A DNA stretch of 64,000 nt from QALR01 sp045646925 (lineage in GTDB: Bacteria; Bacillota; Clostridia; Oscillospirales; CAG-272). The notes beneath the pieces were generated by a model, which saw only the letters and a program-made list of their open reading frames with translations, was not told where the DNA came from and did not search any database. Location of the stretch: positions 11,036 to 75,035 of the forward strand of contig JAZRLQ010000047.1 in the NCBI GenBank assembly GCA_045646925.1, in the 5' to 3' direction. Below, piece after piece: positions 39,900 to 47,883 of this stretch; position 1 is the first letter of the stretch, and each line of letters starts with the position of its first letter. Both the position numbers and the translations under genes were made by a program.

Positions 39900-40451
39900 A
39901 TGGATGAGGAAAAAATTCTGACCCTTGAGGAAAAGAAACGGATTCTGGAAGCCGTTTTGTTCGCCGCGGGGCACCCCGTAACCTTTAAAAAACTTTCCGA
40001 GGTGATCGGAATCAGTGAAAAAGAAGTTACGCGCCTCGTTGCAGAATATGCTGCGGAATACGAATCCTGCGGACTTCCGAGAGGTATTCAGCTTTTACAA
40101 CTGGGAAATGCCTGTCAGCTTGTAACAAAGGAAGTATTCGCTCCCTACATCAAGGACGCGCTCGGAGTCAAGGATGGCGGTAATTTGTCCAAGGCTTCGC
40201 TGGAAACGCTGGCCGTGATTGCATATAACCAACCCGTTACGCGAGCTTACATTGACCAAGTGCGCGGCGTTGACAGTGCGTATTCCATTGGAGTGCTGAC
40301 AGACCGTGAACTGATTACGGAAATGGGCCGTATGGACGTACCGGGAAGGCCGCGTCTTTACGGTACGACGGAAGTGTTCTTGCGCGTATTCGGGCTCTCG
40401 GATATTTCGGAATTGCCTCCTCTGGCGCTTGCCGGTGGTGAAGGCGTATGA
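39900..40451 (+). CDS. scpB: segregation and condensation protein B
   Basis: 183 residues. Two winged helices are typical of ScpB: ILEAVLFAAGHPVTFKKLSE (15-34) and LSKASLETLAVIAYNQPVTR (about 97-116), the latter nearly identical to the family consensus, ending in GRPRLYGTTEVFLRVFGL. It dimerises and binds ScpA. Its stop overlaps the start of the DUF2953 gene by four bases. AAGAAAGGAA precedes the ATG. Confidence 0.94.
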   Translation: MDEEKILTLEEKKRILEAVLFAAGHPVTFKKLSEVIGISEKEVTRLVAEYAAEYESCGLPRGIQLLQLGNACQLVTKEVFAPYIKDALGVKDGGNLSKASLETLAVIAYNQPVTRAYIDQVRGVDSAYSIGVLTDRELITEMGRMDVPGRPRLYGTTEVFLRVFGLSDISELPPLALAGGEGV

Positions 40452-41086
40452 CGGGACTTTGGATCACGCTCGGTATTTTCCTTTTCTTCTTCTTTATTTT
40501 CATTATTCCCATTCACGTAACGGTAGGGCTTACGGAAAGTGTAAGCGTAATGATTCGGGTTCTTTTCTTGAAGATCCCCATTTTACCGAAGGCGAAAAAG
40601 AAGAAAAAGAAGAAAAAAGAGAAAAAACCAAAGCCAAAAAAGAAGAAAAAAGAGAAAAATCCTGAGGACAAGAAGAAAAAGAAGAAGAAAAAGAAGAAAA
40701 AAGTTTCTGATATCGTCGCGCTTGTCCGTATGCTGCTGAACGTCGTCGTCGCTTTGCTCAAACGACTCGGACGCAATTTCAAGATTCGCGTTCACGCGTA
40801 TGAAATTTGCGTTGCCTCCGAGGAAGCCGCAAAAACGGCGGTTATGTACGGCGCGGTCAAGACGCTTTCGGAGACGATCTTCCTTCGATTGCAGGACTCT
40901 ATTAATTTCAAGATCGTAAAAAATGCCCCTGTGGGCATATACGTTGACTTCCTTGAAGAAAAATTCAAGGCCAACGTCAAAATTGATTTCAGCATCAGCA
41001 TTGCCGGCGTGTTCGGAATTCTGTTTGCGGCGATCGGTGAATTCATCAGATCGTTTATTAAAATGTCATTAAATAAGAACGGCTAA
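40448..41086 (+). CDS. DUF2953 membrane protein with a lysine-rich insert
   Basis: 212 residues. A membrane segment (about 3-25) is followed by a short beta segment, then from about 48 to 86 by a stretch that is almost entirely Lys with a few Glu and Pro. The C-terminal half (KIRVHAYEICVASEEAAKTAVMYGAV) is the conserved DUF2953 region. In spore formers such genes (ytfI) lie between scpB and ytfJ, as here. The lysine tract is encoded by AAG/AAA repeats and looks prone to slippage. The start overlaps scpB. Confidence 0.8.
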   Translation: MTGLWITLGIFLFFFFIFIIPIHVTVGLTESVSVMIRVLFLKIPILPKAKKKKKKKKEKKPKPKKKKKEKNPEDKKKKKKKKKKKVSDIVALVRMLLNVVVALLKRLGRNFKIRVHAYEICVASEEAAKTAVMYGAVKTLSETIFLRLQDSINFKIVKNAPVGIYVDFLEEKFKANVKIDFSISIAGVFGILFAAIGEFIRSFIKMSLNKNG

Positions 41087-41105
41087 AGCCGGAAAGGAAT
41101 ACATT

Positions 41106-41612
41106 ATGGATAATCAGAACATCAAAAACAACAAATTGAACGAGCTCGTTGATACGGCTCTCGACAACCTTCGCGGTCTTGTGGATTCCAATACCGTTAT
41201 CGGAACTCCCATCGTAACCGTTTCCGGAACAACGGTTATTCCCGTTTCCAAGATCTCCGTCGGCATTGCAGGCGGCGGTAACGACTACAGCCAGAAGGCT
41301 GAAACCAACGGCAAGGTAAACTTCAGCGGCGGCGGCGGTACCGGCCTTACCATGATCCCCCTCGCATTCCTCGTTGTTTCTCCCGACGGCTCCGTAGAGC
41401 TTCTCAACATTGCAAATCCGACCGGCAAGAAGGGCTCCGCTGCTGCGGCAAAACCCGCTTCCGACCTCGGTTCCGCGATCGAAACCGTTCTCGACAAGGG
41501 TCCTGATGCAATCAGCAAGATCAAGGATATCTTCACCAAGAAGAAGACCGACGAACCTGCAGCGGAAGAAACCGACGTGGAAATCGTTGAATCCGAAGAA
41601 GCTGACAAATAA
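41106..41612 (+). CDS. ytfJ: GerW family sporulation protein YtfJ
   Basis: 168 residues. The family core is clear: LRGLVDSNTVIGTPIVTVSG, VIPVSKISVGIAGGG and the Gly-rich GGGGTGLTMIPLAFLVV. A variable Ala/Glu/Asp-rich tail follows from about 115. YtfJ (GerW) is needed for proper spore germination in Bacillus and is found across spore formers. The gene follows DUF2953 by 19 bases. Codon use is strongly biased, suggesting high expression. A long stem-loop separates it from dacF. Confidence 0.92.
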   Translation: MDNQNIKNNKLNELVDTALDNLRGLVDSNTVIGTPIVTVSGTTVIPVSKISVGIAGGGNDYSQKAETNGKVNFSGGGGTGLTMIPLAFLVVSPDGSVELLNIANPTGKKGSAAAAKPASDLGSAIETVLDKGPDAISKIKDIFTKKKTDEPAAEETDVEIVESEEADK

Positions 41613-41649
41613 TCTCGGCTCTTATAATTAAATTAACTTTTGTGTATAG

Positions 41650-41702
41650 AATTCCTGCCTTATTCATATATGTGTAAATATATATGAGTAAAGGCAGGAA
41701 TT
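41650..41702 (+). promoter_or_regulatory. long stem-loop masking the dacF ribosome binding site
   Basis: AATTCCTGCCTT (41650-41661) pairs perfectly with AAGGCAGGAATT (41691-41702). A second inner helix TCATATAT/ATATATGA lies beyond a small internal loop. The dacF Shine-Dalgarno AGGA is inside the 3' arm, seven bases before the ATG at 41707. No T run follows, so masking of translation is a better reading than termination. Confidence 0.6.
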
Positions 41703-41706
41703 TACA

Positions 41707-42834
41707 ATGAGAAAAACGTCAGTTCTGTTGTTGGCGGTTTTGTTGATACAGATCGCATTGCCGCTTTCGGTATCGGCGGCTCCCGCGATATCCGCAAAAA
41801 GCGCGGTGGTGATCGACGCGGATACCGGCAAAATTTTGTACGAGCAGGACGCGCATACGCGAAGAGGCATGGCGAGTACGACCAAGATCATGACGGCGTT
41901 GATCGCGCTTGAAAACGTGCCTTTGGATCGCTTGATCACGGTCGATCCCCGCGCTTGCGGAGTGGAAGGATCTTCCGTTTATTTGTTTTCGGGCGAGAAG
42001 ATCACGATAGAGACTCTCTTATACGCGCTTATGCTGCAAAGCGCCAACGATGCGGCGGAAGCGATTGCATACGAGATTTCGGGGAGTATCGAGAAATTTG
42101 CCGAGCTGATGAATCGGAAAGCGGATGAGATGGGACTTACCGCAACTCACTTTGATAATCCGCACGGATTGGATGGGGAAACGCATTATACGACGGCTTA
42201 CGAGCTTGCGTTGATTGCCGCAGAGGCTATGAAAAACGAAGTGTTCGCGGAGATTGTTTCCACGGACAGAAAGACCATCCCACTCCATAACGGCGAAGCC
42301 TCCCGACTTCTGATCAATCACAATCGTCTGCTACGCGAGTATGACGACGTGATAGGGGTCAAAACGGGCTACACGAAAAAATGCGGCAGAACGCTCGTTT
42401 CTGCGGCGGAAAAGGACGGCGTGCGCTTGATCTGCGTTACGCTGGATGACGGAAACGATTGGGCAGATCACAGATCGCTCTTGGATCACGGTTTTTCTCT
42501 TTACGAGGAGGTCGCTCTTTCGGGACGGATTTCCTACGATATCTCCGTGTGTGGCGGCGTATCGACGTCGGTCAGAGTGTCTTCGCGGGAAAACCCGACG
42601 GCACTGCTTCCGACAAATCACGGTGAGATCTATACTGTGACGGAGATCCCTCGGTTTTTATATGCGGGTGTTTGCGAGGGCGACGTTGTCGGAAGAGTCG
42701 TTTTTTATGCCGACGGCGCAGAGATCGGAGAGGCGCTTTTGTATGCGGAGGACTCCGTGCAGATCGCCCGAAAAGAAAAAAGTTTTTGGAAAATCCTTTT
42801 TTCGTTTTTGAACGGACGAAAACGGGAATCATAG
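41707..42834 (+). CDS. dacF: D-alanyl-D-alanine carboxypeptidase, DacF/PBP5 family
   Basis: 375 residues. After a signal peptide (about 1-25) the penicillin-binding motifs are SxxK at Ser57-Lys60 (ASTTKIM), SAN at 112-114 and KTG at 219-221 (GVKTGYTKKCG). It removes the terminal D-alanine of stem peptides outside the membrane. The C-terminal PBP5-like domain is followed by a basic end that may touch the membrane. dacF-like genes commonly follow ytfJ in Clostridia. Its ribosome binding site lies in a strong hairpin (41650-41702), suggesting controlled translation. Confidence 0.9.
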   Translation: MRKTSVLLLAVLLIQIALPLSVSAAPAISAKSAVVIDADTGKILYEQDAHTRRGMASTTKIMTALIALENVPLDRLITVDPRACGVEGSSVYLFSGEKITIETLLYALMLQSANDAAEAIAYEISGSIEKFAELMNRKADEMGLTATHFDNPHGLDGETHYTTAYELALIAAEAMKNEVFAEIVSTDRKTIPLHNGEASRLLINHNRLLREYDDVIGVKTGYTKKCGRTLVSAAEKDGVRLICVTLDDGNDWADHRSLLDHGFSLYEEVALSGRISYDISVCGGVSTSVRVSSRENPTALLPTNHGEIYTVTEIPRFLYAGVCEGDVVGRVVFYADGAEIGEALLYAEDSVQIARKEKSFWKILFSFLNGRKRES

Positions 42835-42855
42835 AAAGTAAAGGAATGTTTAACG

Positions 42856-43566
42856 ATGGAAGAAATGCGTCTTCAGAAATTTCTTTCCGAGCAAGGCATT
42901 TTGTCCAGACGTGCCGCGGAAGAAGAAATTAAAAAAGGTAAAGTAAAGGTGAACGGCACACCTGCGGAATTGGGTACGAAAATCGATCCCGAAACGGATG
43001 TGGTTGAATATAAGGGCAAGCGCATTGGCGGCGCCGTGCGAAAGGTTTATATCATGCTCAACAAGCCCGTTGGTTACGTAACCACGATGAGCGATGAGAA
43101 GGGACGTCCCTGCGTTGCGGAATTGGTCGCAAACGTCGGTACGCGCGTGTATCCGATCGGAAGATTGGACTTGGAATCCGAGGGATTGTTGCTCTTTACA
43201 AACGACGGGGAGCTTGCAAACCGTCTTATGCACCCCAAATATCATAAACCGAAGGTGTATCACGTGAAGATCCGCGGCGAAGTTGAGGTGGAAAAAATCG
43301 AGGCTCTCGGCCGTCCGATGATTATCGACGGTTATCGCACGAAGCCTGCGGGAATTTCCGTAATTACGAGAAAGCAGGATTACACGGTGCTTGCCATGGA
43401 GCTTTTTGAAGGAAGAAACCGTCAGATCAGAAAAATGTGTGAGCAGCTCTCCTTGCATATTCTGACACTCAAGCGTATTTCCATCGGCGAAGTGAAATTG
43501 GGCAACCTCGCTCTCGGTGAGTGGCGTTATCTCACGAAATCGCAGATCGAATCCCTGAAGCAATAA
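42856..43566 (+). CDS. rluB: pseudouridine synthase, RsuA/RluB family
   Basis: 236 residues. An S4 domain (MRLQKFLSEQGILSRRAAEE) precedes the catalytic domain with IGRLDLESEGLLLFTND, where Asp105 is the expected catalytic residue, and GRNRQIRKM. The members are specific for 23S U2605 (RluB) or 16S U516 (RsuA); the length and position behind scpAB-dacF favour RluB. AAAGGA lies ten bases before the ATG. The next gene starts 35 bases after its stop. Confidence 0.9.
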   Translation: MEEMRLQKFLSEQGILSRRAAEEEIKKGKVKVNGTPAELGTKIDPETDVVEYKGKRIGGAVRKVYIMLNKPVGYVTTMSDEKGRPCVAELVANVGTRVYPIGRLDLESEGLLLFTNDGELANRLMHPKYHKPKVYHVKIRGEVEVEKIEALGRPMIIDGYRTKPAGISVITRKQDYTVLAMELFEGRNRQIRKMCEQLSLHILTLKRISIGEVKLGNLALGEWRYLTKSQIESLKQ

Positions 43567-43601
43567 CATCTCGGCAATGGATTGGGAAAGGAACTGTCAT
43601 C

Positions 43602-43991
43602 ATGCTGGAAATTAAACCTATTCAAGACAAAAACGAACAGAAGACATTGTGCGAGCTTTGCGGCGCGGCTTATCGTCCGAACGCATTTGCTTACTCTGCT
43701 TACGATAACGGAGCGCCTATCGGAATCTGTCAGTTCCGTATTGCAAACGATACGGGATATCTTTATAACCTCTGCAACACGGACGGAACGGACGATCTGG
43801 AGGCATTGATCATTATGGGCCGCGCAACGTTGAATTTTATCGACCTTTGCGGTGCGCACGAAGCCTATTTCGAGGGAGACAAGACCCGCGCGGCGATCGC
43901 CATCGGCTTCCGTGAAAAAGGCGGAAAGCTGTATGCTGATCTGGCGGGAATGTTCGATAGCCCCTGTAAAAAACACAAAGAGTCGGAATGA
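43602..43991 (+). CDS. GNAT-like small protein of unknown function
   Basis: 129 residues. The beta-rich pattern with YDNGAPIGICQFRI and TGYLYNLCN resembles a GNAT acetyltransferase core, and LEALIIMGRATLNFIDLCG could be the helix after it, but no clear acetyl-CoA pyrophosphate loop (RxxGxG/A) is present, so activity is doubtful. The tail is Cys/Lys-rich (DSPCKKHKE). The ATG at 43602 follows AAAGGA. It is the last gene before the prfB promoter. Confidence 0.55.
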   Translation: MLEIKPIQDKNEQKTLCELCGAAYRPNAFAYSAYDNGAPIGICQFRIANDTGYLYNLCNTDGTDDLEALIIMGRATLNFIDLCGAHEAYFEGDKTRAAIAIGFREKGGKLYADLAGMFDSPCKKHKESE

Positions 43992-44015
43992 ATTGAAAAA
44001 ACTCTGCAAAACCGG

Positions 44016-44044
44016 TTTACAAACCAACACGGATTTGATATAAT
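44016..44044 (+). promoter_or_regulatory. promoter of prfB
   Basis: TTTACA (44016-44021), 17 bases, TATAAT (44039-44044). Confidence 0.75.
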
Positions 44045-44125
44045 AAATACAATAAAGGTTTATCGCGGACGGAAGATTTCGCCGCGGATCAGAAAAAACG
44101 GATCATGCAGATCGGAGGACATACA

Positions 44126-45229
44126 TTGATTATTCAGTTGGAAGAAGCAAAAAGAACGCTTCAGGGAATGAGAGGCGATATCGCCGAGCTTGGAAATGCT
44201 TTGAGAATCGAAAAAATTTCGGAAGAAGCAGAAGAATTGGAGCAGAAGACTCTGGTTCCGAACTTCTGGGATGACGCGGCAAATTCGAGCAAAATTTTGA
44301 GAGAATTAAAACAGATCAAGGATACGATCGAAGAATACGAGAATTTGCAGATCGCTCTTGACGACGCCATTATGTTGGCGGATATGGGTATTGAAGAAAA
44401 CGACGAAAGCGTCGTTGAAGAGGTTCTCGCTGAGGTAGACAGAATCGTTGAAATCGCGGAACGTATGCGTTTGGAAACCTTGCTTTCCGGCGAATACGAC
44501 TCTTGCAACGCGATCGTGTCGTTCCACCCCGGTGCAGGCGGCACGGAAGCGCAGGATTGGGCTTCCATGCTTTATCGTATGTATACTCGTTGGGCAGAAA
44601 AGCACGGCTTCGTTGTCAAGCTTGTGGAATGGCTTGACGGTGACGAAGCAGGCTTGAAGAGCGCAACCTTCGTTGTGGAGGGAAAACACGCGTACGGCTT
44701 CTTGAAGAGTGAACACGGCGTTCATCGTCTGGTTCGCGTTTCTCCCTTCGATGCTTCCGGCAGAAGACAGACCTCTTTTGCTTCCGTGGAAGTAACGCCC
44801 GAATTGGATGACAGCGTGGATATCGAGATTCGTGAAGAGGATATCGAAGTTACGGCGCACCGTTCCAGCGGTGCCGGCGGTCAGCACATCAACAAGACCG
44901 ACTCCGCGATCCGTATCGTCCACAAGCCCACCGGTATCGTTGTCGGTTGTCAGACCGAGCGTAGCCAGCTTCAGAACAAGGAAACCGCGCTTCGTATGTT
45001 GAAGAGTAAGCTCGCTGAAATCAAGGAAAGAGAAAATCTCGACAGAATCGAAGACATCCGCGGTGAAAAGACGAGAATCGAATGGGGCTCCCAGATCCGT
45101 TCCTATGTCTTCATGCCTTACACCTTGGCAAAGGATACCAGAACCGGTTACGAAGACGGTAACATCGATTCCGTTATGGACGGCGGAATTGACGGCTTTA
45201 TCAACGCATATCTGAAAAGCAAAGCATAA
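44126..45229 (+). CDS. prfB: peptide chain release factor 2
   Basis: 367 residues. RF2 reads UGA and UAA through its SPF tripeptide (RVSPFDASGRRQTSF) and triggers hydrolysis with the GGQ loop (SSGAGGQHINK), the site methylated by PrmC encoded at 18405-19250. I chose TTG at 44126, which has GGAGG seven bases upstream, over the in-frame ATG at 44105, whose codons contain that binding site. The frame is uninterrupted, so the in-frame UGA and programmed +1 frameshift that autoregulates many prfB genes is absent. Confidence 0.93.
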   Translation: MIIQLEEAKRTLQGMRGDIAELGNALRIEKISEEAEELEQKTLVPNFWDDAANSSKILRELKQIKDTIEEYENLQIALDDAIMLADMGIEENDESVVEEVLAEVDRIVEIAERMRLETLLSGEYDSCNAIVSFHPGAGGTEAQDWASMLYRMYTRWAEKHGFVVKLVEWLDGDEAGLKSATFVVEGKHAYGFLKSEHGVHRLVRVSPFDASGRRQTSFASVEVTPELDDSVDIEIREEDIEVTAHRSSGAGGQHINKTDSAIRIVHKPTGIVVGCQTERSQLQNKETALRMLKSKLAEIKERENLDRIEDIRGEKTRIEWGSQIRSYVFMPYTLAKDTRTGYEDGNIDSVMDGGIDGFINAYLKSKA

Positions 45230-45294
45230 GTCGGCTTTATAACGACGTATTTCCGTTTTTACCAGTTATAAATAATATTGAAAGGGGAAGCTGT

Positions 45295-45582
45295 ATGATG
45301 TTTAAGAAAACCAAGCTTTATGTTAGTGTTTCTCTTCTTGTTCAGGCAGTAAGCGCGTTGTTTATGTTCTTCATTCTTTTGGGAAGGAAGAAGTCGCTTT
45401 CGGGCGCATTTATGGCTCTCGCCGCGGTATGCGGTGTTGCCGGCGCTTATCTCCTCTACGATTGCAAAAAGGACGAGGAGCTTGCTTTCGGTTGTCTTGA
45501 TTGCGATGAAGATTATGACTGTTGCGATTGTGACTGCTGCGGCGAAGAGATTGAGCCTTCCGCTGAAGAAAAGAGCGAATAA
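45295..45582 (+). CDS. small membrane protein with Cys/Asp-rich tail
   Basis: 95 residues. Two membrane segments (about 10-28 and 36-55) are followed by a short basic stretch and a tail with eight Cys and many Asp/Glu (CLDCDEDYDCCDCDCC, about 67-82). The dense Cys-Asp spacing suggests metal binding or redox chemistry, but no known motif fits and I do not recognise the family. AAAGGGG lies upstream of the ATG. The real status of the protein is supported by the binding site and the terminator directly behind it. Confidence 0.65.
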   Translation: MMFKKTKLYVSVSLLVQAVSALFMFFILLGRKKSLSGAFMALAAVCGVAGAYLLYDCKKDEELAFGCLDCDEDYDCCDCDCCGEEIEPSAEEKSE

Positions 45583-45591
45583 AACGAAAAA

Positions 45592-45629
45592 TAAAAATCC
45601 CAACTTCGTTTCGAAGTTGGGATTTTTTT
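45592..45629. terminator. bidirectional terminator between the Cys-rich gene and ftsZ
   Basis: A 16-base-pair perfect stem (AAAAATCCCAACTTCG and its complement) with a three-base loop and flanking A/T runs. It serves both convergent genes. Confidence 0.9.
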
Positions 45630-45649
45630 ACGGGAAAACCCGAAAATGA

Positions 45650-46843
45650 TCAATATCTCTTTTTCTGGTTCAGAATGTTTACGATATCGTTAACGTTCTG
45701 AGAGGGAACGCGAGTTTCGTTGGTTTCGGAAACTGCAGAGTATTTGTTCATGTTTTCAGTGGAGAATCTTGCCATGCTGTCGGTAGAGAATCTGTTCATG
45801 CTTGCGGTATCGGTAGTCTGGGAGAAAGCAGTTCTGAACATATCAGTAGTAGCTTTCTTTCCTGCATCCTGGAAACCGGTTGCGATAACGGTAACCTTGA
45901 TGGTGTCGTCGAGTCTCTCGTCGAATGCAAGACCCCAAATGATAGTTGCATCGGGATGAGCTTCGTTGGAAACCAATGCGGAAGCGGGTTCAACTTCGTC
46001 AAGGCTGATGTCGGGAGAAGCAGTGATGTTAATAAGAATACCGGTAGCGCCAGAAATAGCGGTTTCGAGCAGAGGGCTGGTAACTGCCATCTTTGCTGCG
46101 ATTTCTGCCTTGTCCTTGCCCTTGCCTTCACCAACACCCATGTGAGCGTAGCCGGCTTCCTTCATAACGGAAGAAACGTCAGCGAAGTCGAGGTTGACGA
46201 TGCCGTGGCTGCTGATGAGGTCGGAGATACTCTGTACACCGTGACGGAGAACGTCATCGGCATATGCAAATGCGTTGGAAAGGGTGATCTTGTTTTCGGA
46301 GATCTGTTTCAGTCTTTCGTTGGGGATAACGATGAGAGAGTCAACGAAGGGGCTGAGAGCTTCGATGCCGGCTTCTGCCTGACGCATACGCTTGGGACCT
46401 TCGAATGCGAAGGGCTTGGTAACGATACCGATGGTAAGAATGCCCATGTCTTTTGCGAGCTTAGCAACAACGGGAGCTGCGCCAGTACCGGTACCGCCGC
46501 CCATACCGGACGTGATGAATACCATGTGAGCGCCGTTGAGGATCTGCTTGAGATCGTCAAGGTTTTCTTCTGCAGCCTGCTTACCTACTTCGGGCTTGGA
46601 GCCTGCACCGTGACCATTGGTGATTCTTTCACCGATGATAACCTTGGTTTTTGCATGAGATTTCATGAGCGCCTGTCTATCGCAGTTTACGGTAATAAAT
46701 TCAACGCCGCGGATGTTGGAATCCAACATTCTGTTTACAGCATTACCGCCGCCGCCACCGACACCGATAACCTTAATTTTAACGCCACTGTCATAGTATT
46801 CTTCAGTATCAGTGGTTTCAGCAGTGTATCCAAATAAATCCAT
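45650..46843 (-). CDS. ftsZ: cell division protein FtsZ
   Basis: 397 residues. The tubulin-like GTPase has the signature GGGTGTG (115-121), the early GVGGGGGNAVNRM loop and the T7 loop NLDFADV. It polymerises into the Z ring. An N-terminal extension of about 20 residues precedes the core. After about 325 a Met/Ser/Thr-rich linker follows. The C-terminal end (NVNDIVNILNQKKRY) does not show the usual IPxFLR-type peptide that binds FtsA, SepF and ZapA. It has its own promoter, and AGGAGG precedes the ATG. Confidence 0.96.
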   Translation of the reverse strand: MDLFGYTAETTDTEEYYDSGVKIKVIGVGGGGGNAVNRMLDSNIRGVEFITVNCDRQALMKSHAKTKVIIGERITNGHGAGSKPEVGKQAAEENLDDLKQILNGAHMVFITSGMGGGTGTGAAPVVAKLAKDMGILTIGIVTKPFAFEGPKRMRQAEAGIEALSPFVDSLIVIPNERLKQISENKITLSNAFAYADDVLRHGVQSISDLISSHGIVNLDFADVSSVMKEAGYAHMGVGEGKGKDKAEIAAKMAVTSPLLETAISGATGILINITASPDISLDEVEPASALVSNEAHPDATIIWGLAFDERLDDTIKVTVIATGFQDAGKKATTDMFRTAFSQTTDTASMNRFSTDSMARFSTENMNKYSAVSETNETRVPSQNVNDIVNILNQKKRY

Positions 46844-46890
46844 TTTTATATTCCTCCTAATATAATGAACTTAATAATATATACAATACT

Positions 46891-46919
46891 ATTTTAATCT
46901 TTTTTTTTGCTTTTTGCAA
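46891..46919 (-). promoter_or_regulatory. promoter of ftsZ
   Basis: On the minus strand TTGCAA (46914-46919), 17 bases with a nine-base A run, TAAAAT (46891-46896). Confidence 0.65.
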
Positions 46920-46964
46920 TATGTTTTTTGAAATTTCTTGCGAAAAATCAAAATAATTTTTCGA

Positions 46965-47005
46965 AAAAATCGAACTTTTCCGTCATTTTTTGCAAAATTG
47001 ACGGA
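46965..47005 (-). terminator. possible terminator after ftsQ
   Basis: On the minus strand TTCCGTCA pairs with TGACGGAA around a 12-base loop, with GATTTTTT a few bases beyond the stem. It would separate the dcw transcript from ftsZ. Confidence 0.5.
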
Positions 47006-47006
47006 A

Positions 47007-47792
47007 TCAGTTGGCTCCCGTCATTTCGAAGGTGACTTGTTTCGTCGTCCAGGCGAAAAGTGTTCCGGTAATGCTCGGCATATTTTCCTGCAGATACGCA
47101 ATGGATTCCTCGCACATGGCGATTTTTTTGTCAAGCTCCTTTTTATTTCCGAGGCGCAACGTATAGCGGTCGTTGACGACGGCGGTGATATTGGCTTCTT
47201 CGTTCAGAGAAAGGGAAGTGAGAGAATCGCGAAGAAAGCTCTGCATGATGACCTTCATGGTTTCATCCACGAAAGCGCCGTCCTCCTTTTCCATAAATAC
47301 GAGCTTCTTTCCGATGCCGAATTTTTTCTCGTCTATATTGATCTCGGGCAGCTTCAGATAAGCAGACGGGTGGGTGAGGCTCTCGACTTCTTCGATCGCT
47401 TCGAGAACCAGAAGAGTATCGGAAACAAGAAAATAATTGTCCAGAATACAAACACAAAAATCTGCCGTATATTCTTCGACTTCAATTACGATCTCCGAGG
47501 GGAAATTTCGTTTGACCTCGACGGATTTGACGTAGGGGCTGGATTGAAGCACGGCGTTTTCGATTTTCTTGAGATTGACGGAGAACAAATGCTTGTTTGC
47601 TTTGATATTTGCTTTTTCGAGGATCGTCGCTGTGGCTACCTCTGCATTGTTTCGGACAGTGACGGTGTTCACGCGGCAAAAGCGAATAAAACAAAAGGAA
47701 ATCAGAATCGCCGATACGGTCATGATAAAAACGATGAAAAACCTTCGACAAAAAATTTTTTCCGGGGTGGATTTGACGAGTCTTTGTTTCAT
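47007..47792 (-). CDS. ftsQ: cell division protein FtsQ/DivIB
   Basis: 261 residues. A short basic cytosolic end, one membrane helix (about 18-38) and then a POTRA domain (FCRVNTVTVRNNAEVATATIL, about 38-110) with SPYVKSVEVKRNFPSEIVIEV. It joins FtsL and FtsB outside the membrane to activate septal wall synthesis. The rest is less conserved, as usual. It lies 91 bases behind murG and ends the wall cluster before ftsZ. Confidence 0.85.
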   Translation of the reverse strand: MKQRLVKSTPEKIFCRRFFIVFIMTVSAILISFCFIRFCRVNTVTVRNNAEVATATILEKANIKANKHLFSVNLKKIENAVLQSSPYVKSVEVKRNFPSEIVIEVEEYTADFCVCILDNYFLVSDTLLVLEAIEEVESLTHPSAYLKLPEINIDEKKFGIGKKLVFMEKEDGAFVDETMKVIMQSFLRDSLTSLSLNEEANITAVVNDRYTLRLGNKKELDKKIAMCEESIAYLQENMPSITGTLFAWTTKQVTFEMTGAN

Positions 47793-47883
47793 AATATCCT
47801 TTCCGTCCGACGCAATAAAGCGACGGGGGTATTTTTAAATTTTCCGCATATACGGGCGGTGAGGCGCGTATATGCGGGAAAGA

